64,000 nucleotides of DNA from assembly GCF_022809775.1 (NCBI RefSeq), contig NZ_CP094380.1, forward strand, positions 496,001 to 560,000, written 5' to 3'. Shown piece by piece: positions 43,991 through 52,714 of the stretch. The translations under genes were made by a program, and so were the position numbers. The first letter of the stretch is position 1. Each line of letters opens with the position of its first letter. The notes under the pieces were generated by a model that saw only the letters and a program-made list of their open reading frames with translations, ran no database searches and was not told the DNA's origin. This DNA is from Pseudodesulfovibrio tunisiensis. GTDB taxonomy: Bacteria; Desulfobacterota; Desulfovibrionia; Desulfovibrionales; Desulfovibrionaceae.

Positions 43991-44308
43991 ATGGCTGTTG
44001 TTGAATTCCAGGGCAAGACCTTTGAAGTAGACGAAGACGGCTTCCTGCAGCGTTTTGACGATTGGACCCCTGAATGGGTCGATTACGTGAAGGAGACCGA
44101 AGGCATCAAGGAAATCACCGATGACCACCAGAAGGTGATCGATTTCCTGCAGGACTACTACAAGAAGAACGGCATCGCTCCGATGGTCCGCATTCTGTCC
44201 AAGGTGACCGGCTTCAAGCTGAAACAGATCTACGAGCTGTTCCCCTCCGGACCCGGCAAGGGAGCCTGTAAGATGGCTGGCCTGCCCAAGCCCACCGGTT
44301 GCGTCTAA
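43991..44308 (+). CDS. dsrC: DsrC, sulfur carrier of dissimilatory sulfite reduction
   Basis: 105 residues with the full DsrC C-terminal arm: Cys in GKGACKMAG and the penultimate Cys in PTGCV, 11 residues apart as required for trisulfide formation. VDEDGFLQRFDDWTPEW and QDYYKKNGIAPMVRIL are typical. It carries sulfite-derived sulfur from DsrAB to the membrane DsrMKJOP complex. TAGGAGG lies just before the ATG. It stands alone with its own terminator. Confidence 0.98.
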   Translation: MAVVEFQGKTFEVDEDGFLQRFDDWTPEWVDYVKETEGIKEITDDHQKVIDFLQDYYKKNGIAPMVRILSKVTGFKLKQIYELFPSGPGKGACKMAGLPKPTGCV

Positions 44309-44331
44309 ACCGCACCGAATCATGGGACTAC

Positions 44332-44364
44332 AAGAGCGGGGGCTTCGGCTTTCGCTCTTTTTTT
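44332..44364 (+). terminator. dsrC terminator
   Basis: Stem AGAGCG/CGCTCT extended by GC and G-U pairs around a TTCG loop, followed by seven T (44358-44364). Confidence 0.88.
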
Positions 44365-44539
44365 GTGCTGCTGGATGTGGAAGGGGATTTCGCAAAAGAC
44401 CGTTTCTGGCGAGTGGTTCCGAAGAATTGCGAAAACAGGCTGAAAAACAGTTGAAATCCGTCGTCGATGCGTGTAGGTGAGGGGCGCACTCGACGGTCGT
44501 GGGACGTGCGGACCTTCCACCCGCACATCACTTTTTTAC

Positions 44540-44568
44540 TTGCGAACCGTTTGGGCAGTGAGTATAAA
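44540..44568 (+). promoter_or_regulatory. rpmE promoter
   Basis: TTGCGA (44540-44545), 17-base spacer, TATAAA (44563-44568), 35 bases before the ATG. Confidence 0.7.
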
Positions 44569-44603
44569 ACCAAGTTCCACGCAAACGAAGACAGGAGACC
44601 GTC

Positions 44604-44831
44604 ATGAAAAAAGATATTCATCCCAAGACTTTTAAGGCAAAGTTTCGCTGCCACTGCGGCTACGAAAGCGAGATCGTGAGCACCAAGGGCGAAAACGTGG
44701 ACGTTGAAATTTGTTCCAACTGCCACCCGTTCTACACCGGCAAGCAGCGTTTCGTAGATACTGCCGGCCGCATTGATCGTTTCCGCAAAAAGTACGCCAA
44801 GTTCGACGAGCAGCGCAAGACCGCCGAATAG
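44604..44831 (+). CDS. rpmE: 50S ribosomal protein L31 (zinc-binding form)
   Basis: 75 residues with the cysteine set CHCG and CSNC of the zinc-binding L31 type and [20 protein letters not shown] signature. AGGAGA ribosome site upstream, strong terminator downstream. Confidence 0.97.
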   Translation: MKKDIHPKTFKAKFRCHCGYESEIVSTKGENVDVEICSNCHPFYTGKQRFVDTAGRIDRFRKKYAKFDEQRKTAE

Positions 44832-44853
44832 CTATTTCCGCCGAAGCGTGCGT

Positions 44854-44898
44854 CAATATGCCTTCGTTGGACGACCCGACGAAGGCATATTGTTTTTG
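44854..44898 (+). terminator. rpmE terminator
   Basis: Fourteen-pair stem (44854-44867 with 44879-44892), a loop of about 11 bases, then GTTTTTG. Confidence 0.88.
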
Positions 44899-45001
44899 TC
44901 ATACGGACCTTTACTTTTTCGAGCGCAGTTCTTAACTCAGTGCCTTGAAAGGGAACCGGAAAACCGGAGTCCGTTGAAATCGCCCAACCGGAGGAATACG
45001 C

Positions 45002-45952
45002 TTGAAGCTGCGGAACCTGCTTATCTTTGCCGCCCCCCAGACTGTTGGCGGGCAGGCCGTTATCGAGGGCGTGATGATGCGCGCCCGGAACTCCCTCGCC
45101 ATTGCCGTGCGCAAGACCGATGGAGATATTCTCGTTGATGTCCGTCCCTGGTTCTCTCTGACCCGCCATCCATTGCTGCGGAAGCCTTTTTTGCGTGGAT
45201 TCCCCGTACTCATGGAAACCATGGTCAACGGAATCAAGGCACTGAATTTTTCCGCGGTTCAGGCCGCTGAAGACGAAGAGAGTGGTGAAAGCGAAATCAC
45301 GTCCTTTCATCTGGTCATGACCATGGCCTTGGCTCTTGCTGCGGCTCTGGGGCTTTTCGTTGTCCTGCCGCACTTCATTTCCGTGGGAATGGAATTCCTC
45401 GGTCTGGCCGGTGATGTCGATTCCCTCAGTTTTCATCTCTGGGACGGCGTTTTCAAGATGGCCGTGTTTCTCGGCTACATCTTCGCCATTTCCTTCATTC
45501 CGGATATCCGTCGCGTTTTCGAGTATCATGGAGCCGAGCACAAGGTCATCTGGACCTGGGAAGCCGGACACGGACTGACCCCGGCAGCGACGCACGGCTA
45601 CAGCCGGCTGCATCCGCGCTGCGGAACCGCGTTCCTTCTGTTCGTGCTGGCGGTCAGCATTCTGCTTTACGCAGTACTCGTGCCGCTTCTGCTCATGATC
45701 TGGGCGCCCGGGAATTTCATTGTCAAACACCTGTACATTGTGGGCATGAAGCTGTTGCTGATGGTGCCCATCAGTTGCATCGCCTATGAACTGATCAAGT
45801 TCTCCGGCCGGTTCAATGAGAACATCCTGTGCAAGGCCATGTGCTGGCCCGGACTGATGATGCAGCTTTTGACCACCAAAGAGCCCGATGACAGTCAGAT
45901 CGAGGTGGCCATCGCCGCCTTGAAGGGTGCCGTCAAGGCCGAGGAGTGCTGA
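45002..45952 (+). CDS. DUF1385 membrane protein
   Basis: 316 residues, TTG start seven bases after GGAGG. The family N-terminus GGQAVIEGVMMRA is present, with four to five membrane helices and the conserved EYHGAEHKVIWTWE ... HPRCGTAFLLFV. Genes of this family commonly lie next to rpmE and prfA, as here. The biochemical role is not established. Confidence 0.9.
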   Translation: MKLRNLLIFAAPQTVGGQAVIEGVMMRARNSLAIAVRKTDGDILVDVRPWFSLTRHPLLRKPFLRGFPVLMETMVNGIKALNFSAVQAAEDEESGESEITSFHLVMTMALALAAALGLFVVLPHFISVGMEFLGLAGDVDSLSFHLWDGVFKMAVFLGYIFAISFIPDIRRVFEYHGAEHKVIWTWEAGHGLTPAATHGYSRLHPRCGTAFLLFVLAVSILLYAVLVPLLLMIWAPGNFIVKHLYIVGMKLLLMVPISCIAYELIKFSGRFNENILCKAMCWPGLMMQLLTTKEPDDSQIEVAIAALKGAVKAEEC

Positions 45953-45955
45953 TAG

Positions 45956-47023
45956 ATGTTCGCAAAACTTGAAGAGATCGAGGTCAGGTTCGAAAGCCTG
46001 GAGCAGGAACTGGCAGAGCCGGGAATTTTCAATGATCAGGACCGATATCGCAAGATTTCCAAGGCGCATTCCGAACTCGGGGATGTGGTCAAGGTGTTTC
46101 GCGAATACAAGGCCCTGAGCAGCGAGCTGGCGGACAACAAGGAACTGCTGGCCGACAGTGATCCCGACATTCGTGACATGGCCAAGGCCGAGATTCATGA
46201 GATCGAGGGACAGCTTCCCAAATTGGAAGAGGAACTCAAGGTCCTGCTGCTGCCCAAGGATCCCATGGATGAGAAGAACATCATTCTGGAGATTCGTGCG
46301 GGCACCGGCGGCGACGAGGCTGCGCTTTTTGCCGCCGACCTGTTCCGCATGTATTCCCGCTATGCCGAAATCCTGAAGTGGAAAGTGGAGATTCTCGAAT
46401 CCCATTCAACGGGTTCCGGCGGATACAAGGAAATTATCGCGTCCATTTCCGGTGACATGGTCTACAGTCGCCTCAAGTTCGAGTCCGGCACCCATCGCGT
46501 TCAGCGCGTTCCGGCCACCGAGTCCCAGGGCAGGATTCACACGTCTGCAGTAACTGTCGCCATCATGGCGGAGGCCGCGGAAGTCGATGTGGACATCAAG
46601 CCCGAGGAAATCCGCGTGGACGTGTTCCGGTCCTCCGGCCCGGGAGGCCAGTCCGTCAACACCACGGACTCCGCCATCCGCATTACCCACATTCCCACCG
46701 GACTGGTGGTTTCCTGTCAGGACGAGAAGTCCCAGCACAAGAACAAGGCCAAGGCCCTGAAAGTGCTTCGCGCCCGTCTGCTCCAACTGGAGCAGGAAAA
46801 GGCCAAGGCCGAGGAAGACGCTACCCGCCGCAGTCAGGTGGGAACCGGCGACCGTTCCGAACGCATTCGTACCTACAATTTCCCGCAGGGCCGTGTTTCC
46901 GACCATCGCATCAACCTGACACTCTACAAGCTGGAGCAGGTCATGGAAGGCGATCTCGAGGAACTTACCGATGCCCTGATCAGCCATTATCAGGCTGAAG
47001 CGCTCAAGGCGCAGGGCAATTGA
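45956..47023 (+). CDS. prfA: Peptide chain release factor 1
   Basis: 355 residues. GGQ motif in [15 protein letters not shown] and the RF1-type anticodon-like tripeptide region [14 protein letters not shown] (PAT, reads UAG/UAA). Three bases after the DUF1385 gene and followed directly by the methyltransferase that modifies the GGQ glutamine. Confidence 0.97.
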   Translation: MFAKLEEIEVRFESLEQELAEPGIFNDQDRYRKISKAHSELGDVVKVFREYKALSSELADNKELLADSDPDIRDMAKAEIHEIEGQLPKLEEELKVLLLPKDPMDEKNIILEIRAGTGGDEAALFAADLFRMYSRYAEILKWKVEILESHSTGSGGYKEIIASISGDMVYSRLKFESGTHRVQRVPATESQGRIHTSAVTVAIMAEAAEVDVDIKPEEIRVDVFRSSGPGGQSVNTTDSAIRITHIPTGLVVSCQDEKSQHKNKAKALKVLRARLLQLEQEKAKAEEDATRRSQVGTGDRSERIRTYNFPQGRVSDHRINLTLYKLEQVMEGDLEELTDALISHYQAEALKAQGN

Positions 47024-47047
47024 TCCCTTTTGGACCGGTTGCACCGC

Positions 47048-47908
47048 ATGGCGTTTTCCATTCGGGAACTTCTGGCCCGTTGTGAAGCTGATTTGCTGCG
47101 GAAAGGCGTGGATTCTCCTCGCCTTTCCGCAGAATTGCTTTTGGCCGAGGCCTTGGACTGCACGCGTTTGCGGCTTGTCATGGACCATGATCGCGTGGTT
47201 CCGTCCGAACAGCAGCAGGCGTTTGAGGCCTTGTGGCAACGCAGGGCCGTCGGCGAACCCGTGGCCTACATTCTTGGAACCCGCGAATTCTATGGTCTGG
47301 ACTTTGACGTCAATTCCGATACGCTCATTCCGAGACCCGAGACCGAGCACATCATCGAAGCGGTGGAAGCCGCATTCCCTCATGACGCATCCTTTCGGTT
47401 CGTGGATTTCGGTACCGGGTCCGGAGCCATTGCCGTGACTCTGGCGACCCTGTTTCCTCGGGCAAGGGGGGTGGCCGTGGACATGAGCTCCGGCGCGCTG
47501 TGCACGGCCCGTTGCAATGCCGAGCATCACAACGTCACTGGCCGACTCGCCTTTGTCCGAGCGGACTTTACCCGTCCGTTGTTTTCGGACGGGATTTTCG
47601 ACTTGGTCGTGTCCAATCCTCCATATGTCACGGAATCCGAATATGCCGAGGCAAGTCGAGAGGTTACTGGATTCGAACCCGCCACGGCCCTGCTGGGCGG
47701 CGAGGATGGACTGGACCTTGTTCGGGACCTTGTCCCGCTCGTTGGCGATGTACTGAAGCCGGGCGGATTGTTTCTGATGGAGATCGGATACCGGCAAGGG
47801 GATGGGGTAAAAAAAATACTGTCCGGACAGGATCAGCAATTTCGTTGCGTTGAGGTGCTTCCGGACCTTGCCGGGCTGGACAGGGTGGCTCGCGCACGAA
47901 AATTATAA
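47048..47908 (+). CDS. prmC: Release factor glutamine N5-methyltransferase
   Basis: About 286 residues with N-terminal helical domain, SAM motif FVDFGTGSGAIAVTLA and catalytic NPPYV, followed by EPATALLGGEDGLD. It methylates the GGQ glutamine of RF1/RF2. ATG 47048 is used; a TTG at 47030 in frame would add six residues, and neither has a strong ribosome site. Confidence 0.95.
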   Translation: MAFSIRELLARCEADLLRKGVDSPRLSAELLLAEALDCTRLRLVMDHDRVVPSEQQQAFEALWQRRAVGEPVAYILGTREFYGLDFDVNSDTLIPRPETEHIIEAVEAAFPHDASFRFVDFGTGSGAIAVTLATLFPRARGVAVDMSSGALCTARCNAEHHNVTGRLAFVRADFTRPLFSDGIFDLVVSNPPYVTESEYAEASREVTGFEPATALLGGEDGLDLVRDLVPLVGDVLKPGGLFLMEIGYRQGDGVKKILSGQDQQFRCVEVLPDLAGLDRVARARKL

Positions 47909-47971
47909 TCGCAAAAATGCAACAGTTCCGCTTCATTTCCGTGGTAAAAATACAATGATTTGCAGGAAAAC

Positions 47972-48023
47972 AACAGTTTGAAATTGTCACTTTTCTGGAA
48001 AAAAGCTTTAATTTCAAACTGTT
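47972..48023. repeat. 14-bp perfect inverted repeat upstream of lpxC
   Basis: Arms AACAGTTTGAAATT (47972-47985) and AATTTCAAACTGTT (48010-48023), 24 bases apart. The right arm overlaps the extended -10 element, and the repeat centre is about 70 bases before the sigma-54 start point, a usual distance for an activator site. Confidence 0.8.
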
Positions 48024-48028
48024 ATAAT
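48020..48028 (+). promoter_or_regulatory. Extended -10 promoter of lpxC
   Basis: TG-T-TATAAT at 48020-48028: a perfect -10 with TGn extension. No -35 box is visible, as expected for the extended -10 class. Confidence 0.6.
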
Positions 48029-48040
48029 AATCTATCCAGT

Positions 48041-48056
48041 TGGCACCGTTTTTGCT
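48041..48056 (+). promoter_or_regulatory. Sigma-54 promoter of lpxC
   Basis: TGGCAC-N5-TTGCT with the GG (48042-48043) and GC (48054-48055) ten bases apart, a full match to the -24/-12 consensus. Expected start about 48067, 21 bases before the ATG. Confidence 0.85.
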
Positions 48057-48087
48057 TGTATGAAATCGGTTTTCAACTGGAGGAATA

Positions 48088-49008
48088 ATGCTACAAACCA
48101 CAATACATACATCGGTTCGCTGCACCGGCATCGGACTTCACAGTGGGAAACAGGTTGAGCTCGTGCTTCGTCCCGCTCCCGAAGATACCGGCATTCTCTT
48201 TTCCCTGCGCAGCGATTCCGGTACCACCTTTCTGACTCCCAACCCGTCCCTGGTCGTGGAAACCGGTCTGGCCACGGTGCTTGGTGATGGTCATGCTACC
48301 GTCGCCACTGTCGAGCATCTCATGGCTGCTGTCCGGGGCATGGGTATAGACAATATTCAGATTGAGGTCATGGGCCGCGAAGTGCCCATCATGGATGGCA
48401 GCGCCGCTCCCTTTGTCTATCTGCTCAAGCAGGCTGGCGTACGTCGTCAGGCCAAACCTCGTCAGGTCATGGCCATCAGGAAGAACGTGAATTTCGAGCA
48501 GGACGGCAAGTATGTCAAGGCTCGGCCCTACGACGGCTTCCGCGTGGACTACACCATTGAGTTTGCTCATCCCACCATCGGCACGCAGCGACTGGTCCGC
48601 GAGATCACCCCGGAAAATTTCGCTGCTGATGTGGCCAAGGCCAGAACGTTCGGCTTTCTCAAGGAAGTGGACTATCTGCATGCGAACGGCTTGGCTCTGG
48701 GCGGTTCACTCGACAATGCCGTGGTGTTGGACGAATACGGTGTCATCAATGCCGAAGGCCTGCGCTTCAAGGACGAGTTCGTCCGGCACAAGATGCTGGA
48801 TTTCGTCGGCGACTTGGCTGTCTACGGCCTGCCCATTCAGGGGCATTTCGAGATTTTTGCTTCCGGCCATGCCCTGAACAACGCGTTTCTTCGGCATCTG
48901 GATGCCAACAGGGACATGTATCTGGAACACAAGGTTCTGCCGGTGCCCGTGGAAGCGGAGCAGCCCGAGACCCAGGAAATTCTGGAGCCTGTCGGGGCGT
49001 TGGCGTAA
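48088..49008 (+). CDS. lpxC: UDP-3-O-acyl-N-acetylglucosamine deacetylase
   Basis: 306 residues. Zinc and catalytic residues lie in VEHLMAAVRG, HKMLDFVGDL and SGHALNN. It catalyses the committed step of lipid A synthesis in the cytoplasm, so the cell makes lipopolysaccharide. AACTGGAGG precedes the ATG. Control is unusual, with two promoter types and an inverted repeat in the leader. Confidence 0.97.
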   Translation: MLQTTIHTSVRCTGIGLHSGKQVELVLRPAPEDTGILFSLRSDSGTTFLTPNPSLVVETGLATVLGDGHATVATVEHLMAAVRGMGIDNIQIEVMGREVPIMDGSAAPFVYLLKQAGVRRQAKPRQVMAIRKNVNFEQDGKYVKARPYDGFRVDYTIEFAHPTIGTQRLVREITPENFAADVAKARTFGFLKEVDYLHANGLALGGSLDNAVVLDEYGVINAEGLRFKDEFVRHKMLDFVGDLAVYGLPIQGHFEIFASGHALNNAFLRHLDANRDMYLEHKVLPVPVEAEQPETQEILEPVGALA

Positions 49009-49033
49009 AGCCGTTTTCCTTTTCAGAGAGTTG

Positions 49034-49062
49034 AAAGAAACCGCCTTCGGGCGGTTTCTTTG
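49034..49062. terminator. Bidirectional terminator
   Basis: AAAGAAACCGCC/GGCGGTTTCTTT stem with TTCG loop. It lies between lpxC and the convergent flagellar operon. Confidence 0.9.
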
Positions 49063-49083
49063 TGCGTGAGTGGCGGAGTCGGG

Positions 49084-49905
49084 TTATGAACTGCGGCGCA
49101 GCAGCAGTTCCGAAAGGATGCCGCCATGCGCATGCGGCGGGAGTTTTTCGATGCCAAGCAGGGAAGTGTCCTCGGTTTTGGCGGTCAGGACGTTGCGCAG
49201 GATTTTGTGGAGCTGCGGGCCGTGCCTGGGATGCTCCAGCAACAGCTTGATTCCGGCTCGCGGCGGTTTTGCCAGAACCTGCACCCGCGTCAGACCGAAG
49301 CGGGGGAATGTGCACTCCACGGTCAGGCTTAGAAAATTGGTGTTTCCTTGCAAGGAAGGATGGCAGATCAGGACCGACCGATTGCCTTCCGGAACCAGCC
49401 AGGGCGCGTAGAGTATGGTTTGCCCGCGGTTCATGGATGCTGTCAGACTGGCGGCGCATGCCGTGACATCCAGAAATGCGTCGGTACAATTCCTGTCCTG
49501 TTGCAGAGCAGAGAAAAAGTCGTGTTTGCGTTCGTGTCCGGTTTTTTCGCAAAGCGCGGAAAGAACGGTACGGGCGCGGTTCTCGAATAGCGTACGTGCG
49601 GTTTCAAAGTCGGAAATTCGGGAAAACTCGGGATTGCCTGAAAAGCCCGGGTCAAAGAGCTCCTTGAGGATGATCTGCGGGGAGAGTTGAACGACTCTGA
49701 AGGTAAGAAGCGAGCCGGGAGAAGGCGTTGAATTCAGGTTGGCCAGAAGTCTTTGGCCATCGATCACCACCCAGCCCATGTCGCTGGAAATCTTTTCGAT
49801 GAATCGGCCCCTGATTTTCTGGCCGATCTTGTGATTGCGCCGAAAGGTTTCGGAACGCCCTCTGCCTGAGGAGCCGCCACCTCCTTTGCCGCCACGTATT
49901 CGCAT
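49084..49905 (-). CDS. Unknown protein at the end of the flagellar operon
   Basis: 273 residues. The start is Gly/Ser/Arg-rich (about 1-20); the rest has no membrane segment. The segment IGQKIRGRFIEKISSDMGWVVIDGQ reads like a small beta domain. I do not recognise a family. Last gene of the minus-strand flagellar block, 27 bases after the coiled-coil gene, so a motility role is possible. Confidence 0.65.
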   Translation of the reverse strand: MRIRGGKGGGGSSGRGRSETFRRNHKIGQKIRGRFIEKISSDMGWVVIDGQRLLANLNSTPSPGSLLTFRVVQLSPQIILKELFDPGFSGNPEFSRISDFETARTLFENRARTVLSALCEKTGHERKHDFFSALQQDRNCTDAFLDVTACAASLTASMNRGQTILYAPWLVPEGNRSVLICHPSLQGNTNFLSLTVECTFPRFGLTRVQVLAKPPRAGIKLLLEHPRHGPQLHKILRNVLTAKTEDTSLLGIEKLPPHAHGGILSELLLRRSS

Positions 49906-49932
49906 TGCTGATCCGATGAAAGCTTGTCCGCT

Positions 49933-50340
49933 TTAGGCGCGGTCTATGATGAGTTCCACTTCCTCGGAACTCAGTCCGGTTGCCTTGGCCAACTGCATGG
50001 TGGATTTGCCGCTTCTGTGGCCGTTCAAGATGATTTCACGCATCATTTGCGGGGACTTGCAGTATTCACCGGCCAATTTGACCAGTTTGCGCAATTCTTC
50101 CGCCTTGCTCTCCAATTCCTCGTTGATGGACAGCAGTTCGTTCTGGCGCTGTTCGAACGTGGCCACGAGTTCGCTTTCCAACTGGGTGTTGAATTGCAGG
50201 CGTCGGACGAAATCCTCCTGCTTGGCTTGCAGTTCGGAAACGAGCTCTTCCGATTTGCGAAGACGGAGAAAAAAGAAAAGGACAATGGCCAGCAAAAGTA
50301 TTTCGCTTGCCGTGAAGAAAATCAGCAACAGGTTGGACAT
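49933..50340 (-). CDS. Membrane-anchored coiled-coil protein in flagellar operon
   Basis: 135 residues: membrane helix (about 3-25), long coiled coil (30-90) and a C-terminal helix-turn-helix-like end (GKSTMQLAKATGLSSEEVELIIDRA). Start 50340. Function unknown. Its place between fliL and the operon end suggests a structural or regulatory role in motility. Confidence 0.7.
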   Translation of the reverse strand: MSNLLLIFFTASEILLLAIVLFFFLRLRKSEELVSELQAKQEDFVRRLQFNTQLESELVATFEQRQNELLSINEELESKAEELRKLVKLAGEYCKSPQMMREIILNGHRSGKSTMQLAKATGLSSEEVELIIDRA

Positions 50341-50441
50341 GTCTGCCTCGCGGCTCAAGGTTGACGGATGCCGGAAGTTTCCCTTTTTTCGGCAGGAAAA
50401 GCAAATGGGTCTGCTGTTCGCGGCAAAGGCGTGAATTCGCC

Positions 50442-50771
50442 TCAGACCTTCATGTTGACGATGTTGCCCGACCAGGGAGAAGAGGAGGCTCCGCTTTCGG
50501 TTTCTTCCTTTTCCTGCTCCTTTTTGTTTCGATCCTGCGGGGCCGCCTGCTGTTCCTGCTGGTTGTGGCCTTCGCTGTCCACCGGCTGCATGGCTTCGGT
50601 TTCCTCGACTTCCTGCACGGTTTCCTGCTTGTTGCGCCGCAGGTGTTCGGCAATGATCGGACCGAACAGGCTTTTCCGGGTTTCCGGGGAAGCCTGTTCC
50701 GCGTTCGCAAGTTTCTGCACGTAAGGCAGTTGTGCGATGACGATCGGAAGATCTATGGGGGTGGAGCTCAT
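50442..50771 (-). CDS. Small acidic protein in flagellar operon
   Basis: 109 residues. The N-terminal 45 are ordered (PIVIAQLPYVQKLANAEQASPETRKS), the remainder a disordered Glu/Gln/Lys-rich tail ending SPWSGNIVNMKV. No family recognised. Two bases after fliL. Confidence 0.7.
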   Translation of the reverse strand: MSSTPIDLPIVIAQLPYVQKLANAEQASPETRKSLFGPIIAEHLRRNKQETVQEVEETEAMQPVDSEGHNQQEQQAAPQDRNKKEQEKEETESGASSSPWSGNIVNMKV

Positions 50772-50773
50772 GG

Positions 50774-51496
50774 CTACCTCACAAGGTATTGTTCGAAAAG
50801 AAGCGTCTCGAACTGGCCAAATCCCATGTATTGGTTGATGACCGCAAGCAGTTCCTTTTTCAGTCTGTCGCTGTTCTTCTTATCGGACAGGAACTGCAAA
50901 TCCTTATTCTTGAGGTAATAATACACGGCATTTCTTACCGTGTAGGTCTCCTGCTTGAACTGACGAGCAAGACCGTCATCGGGCGTTGTCAGCACAAGCC
51001 GGACTTCCAGGAATCGGACCTGCCCCTTGTCGTCCTTCTGTTCCACCAGAAACGGATCGAGTCGGACCAGAATATCCTGGGATTCCGGAACAACCGGTTC
51101 CGCAGGCGTTTCCGGCTGGGCGACAGGGGGAACTTCAACGGGAACTTCCACGACTTCGGGTTCGCGGAGCAGGAGGATGGCGATGACAGCGAGCAGAATG
51201 ACGATAACAGCTGCGGCCCACACGAGCTTGTTGCCGAGCAGGGCCGCCAGATTCGATTTTTCCGGTTTTTCCTCTTCGAAAAGAGGGGTTTCGTGCTCCT
51301 CTTCCAGAGGCAGTTCGTCTTCTTCCTCTGCCTCGAGAAAGGGCGCGTCATCCAGGTCGAGATCGACCTTTTGCGCGGCCCGGCTGGCTTCGCTGTCGTC
51401 CAGTTGGGCCTTGGGCTGCTGCCCGGACTCCTCCGACACGTCTTCGGCAAGAGCCGCGGTGGTTTCCTCGGTATCGTCCGGGACCAGCAGGACCAT
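50774..51496 (-). CDS. fliL: Flagellar basal body-associated protein FliL
   Basis: 240 residues. A very acidic cytoplasmic N-terminus of about 85 residues precedes the single membrane helix (VWAAAVIVILLAVIAILLL), followed by the periplasmic FliL domain (ILVRLDPFLVEQKDD ... RFLEVRLVLTT). The usual FliL has a much shorter N-terminus. It stabilises the stator around the motor. Confidence 0.88.
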   Translation of the reverse strand: MVLLVPDDTEETTAALAEDVSEESGQQPKAQLDDSEASRAAQKVDLDLDDAPFLEAEEEDELPLEEEHETPLFEEEKPEKSNLAALLGNKLVWAAAVIVILLAVIAILLLREPEVVEVPVEVPPVAQPETPAEPVVPESQDILVRLDPFLVEQKDDKGQVRFLEVRLVLTTPDDGLARQFKQETYTVRNAVYYYLKNKDLQFLSDKKNSDRLKKELLAVINQYMGFGQFETLLFEQYLVR

Positions 51497-51528
51497 GGAT
51501 ATGACCTACTACGTCGGGCCGCCTGCGG

Positions 51529-51909
51529 CTAGCCGAAGATCTTTTCGATTTTCTGAGCCAGTGTTTCCGGGGTGAACGGCTTGACGATGTAGTTGGACAC
51601 CTTGGCCTGAACGGCTTCGATGATGTTTTCCTGCTGGGCTTCCGCAGTGACCATCAGGAAGGGGATGTCGGCATATTCCTCGCTGCCGCGTACCTTGCGA
51701 AGCAGTTCGATGCCGGACATTTTCGGCATGTTCCAGTCGGATACGATGAAATCGATGTTATCCTTGTTCAGGACATCCCAAGCGGTGGTGCCGTCGTCGG
51801 CTTCCACGATGTTGGTGAACCCCAGCTGGCGGAGGATGTTCTTGATAATCTTCCGCATGGTGGAGAAGTCATCCACGACAAGGATGCGCATGGAAGTGTC
51901 GGCAGCCAT
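51529..51909 (-). CDS. cheY: Chemotaxis response regulator CheY
   Basis: 126 residues with complete CheY pattern: VVDDFSTMRKI, acceptor Asp in VSDWNMPKMSG, Thr in MVTAEA, Lys in IVKPFTPE. The DWNMP form is typical of chemotaxis CheY that binds FliM. Located between fliA and fliL. Confidence 0.95.
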   Translation of the reverse strand: MAADTSMRILVVDDFSTMRKIIKNILRQLGFTNIVEADDGTTAWDVLNKDNIDFIVSDWNMPKMSGIELLRKVRGSEEYADIPFLMVTAEAQQENIIEAVQAKVSNYIVKPFTPETLAQKIEKIFG

Positions 51910-51928
51910 GTTGGTCTCCTTTTATGGT

Positions 51929-52714
51929 TTAGTCGCTTTCGTAGCGAGCCCTGAAGTTTTTCCGTAATTTTTTCAATGCCTGCGAGTGCAACTGGGAAAC
52001 TCGGCCTTCGGTAATATCCATGACCTCGGCGGTTTCCTTCATGTTCAGTTCCTCGCCATAATACAAAGATATGACCAATTTTTCCCTTGGGGTCAATTCC
52101 TCAATGAGATTGGCGACTTTGTCAACTATTTCTTGGAAGGCCGTGGACTGGAAAGGCTCGTCGTCGGCCAGTCCCTTTCGGCTGATGAGGTGCTCCTGAA
52201 ACGAGTCCAGACTGACGCACATCTGGTTGTTCAGGGCTTCCAGCCCCTGCTGAACCTCTTTTTCCGTCAGGCCGGTGTGGTCCTGGAGCTGTTCACTCGT
52301 GGCGGGCTGGCCGGTCTCATGCTCGATCTGGCGCATGGCGTCTTCAAGATTCTTCACCTTTTGGCGCAGTCCGCGTGAAAACCAGTCCATGCGTCGAAGC
52401 TCGTCGAGCATGGCTCCCTTGATCCGGTTTTCCGCATACGTATCGAACTTGATGCCCAGAGTCGGGTTGAATTTGCCGAGGGCGTCAAGAAGCCCCAAGC
52501 TGCCAGCGCTGATGAGCTCGCCGAGCTCGACGCTTTGCGGCAGTTTGGATTTGAGTCGAAGCGCGAGAATCCGGATTTTTGGTGCATAATGCCTGACGAT
52601 TTCCTCCCGATCTCTCGGAGGAAAATCATTCCAGGCCTTGTCCCCGGATTCCAGGTCACGCCACGGACTGCTCCTGGAAGAGGAGTTTTTTCCAGAAAAA
52701 CTTGATATTGCCAT
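51929..52714 (-). CDS. fliA: Flagellar sigma factor FliA (sigma-28)
   Basis: 261 residues: region 2 with YAPKIRILALRLKSKLP and FDTYAENRIKGAMLDELRRMDWFSR, region 3, and region 4 with ITEGRVSQLHSQALKKLR. Directs transcription of late flagellar genes. Its ATG lies 59 bases inside the end of fleN, an overlap that implies coupled translation. Confidence 0.94.
   Translation of the reverse strand: MAISSFSGKNSSSRSSPWRDLESGDKAWNDFPPRDREEIVRHYAPKIRILALRLKSKLPQSVELGELISAGSLGLLDALGKFNPTLGIKFDTYAENRIKGAMLDELRRMDWFSRGLRQKVKNLEDAMRQIEHETGQPATSEQLQDHTGLTEKEVQQGLEALNNQMCVSLDSFQEHLISRKGLADDEPFQSTAFQEIVDKVANLIEELTPREKLVISLYYGEELNMKETAEVMDITEGRVSQLHSQALKKLRKNFRARYESD

Noticed and set aside
43889..44395. 168-residue minus-strand frame over dsrC
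   Set aside because: Fully antisense to dsrC, which is certain.
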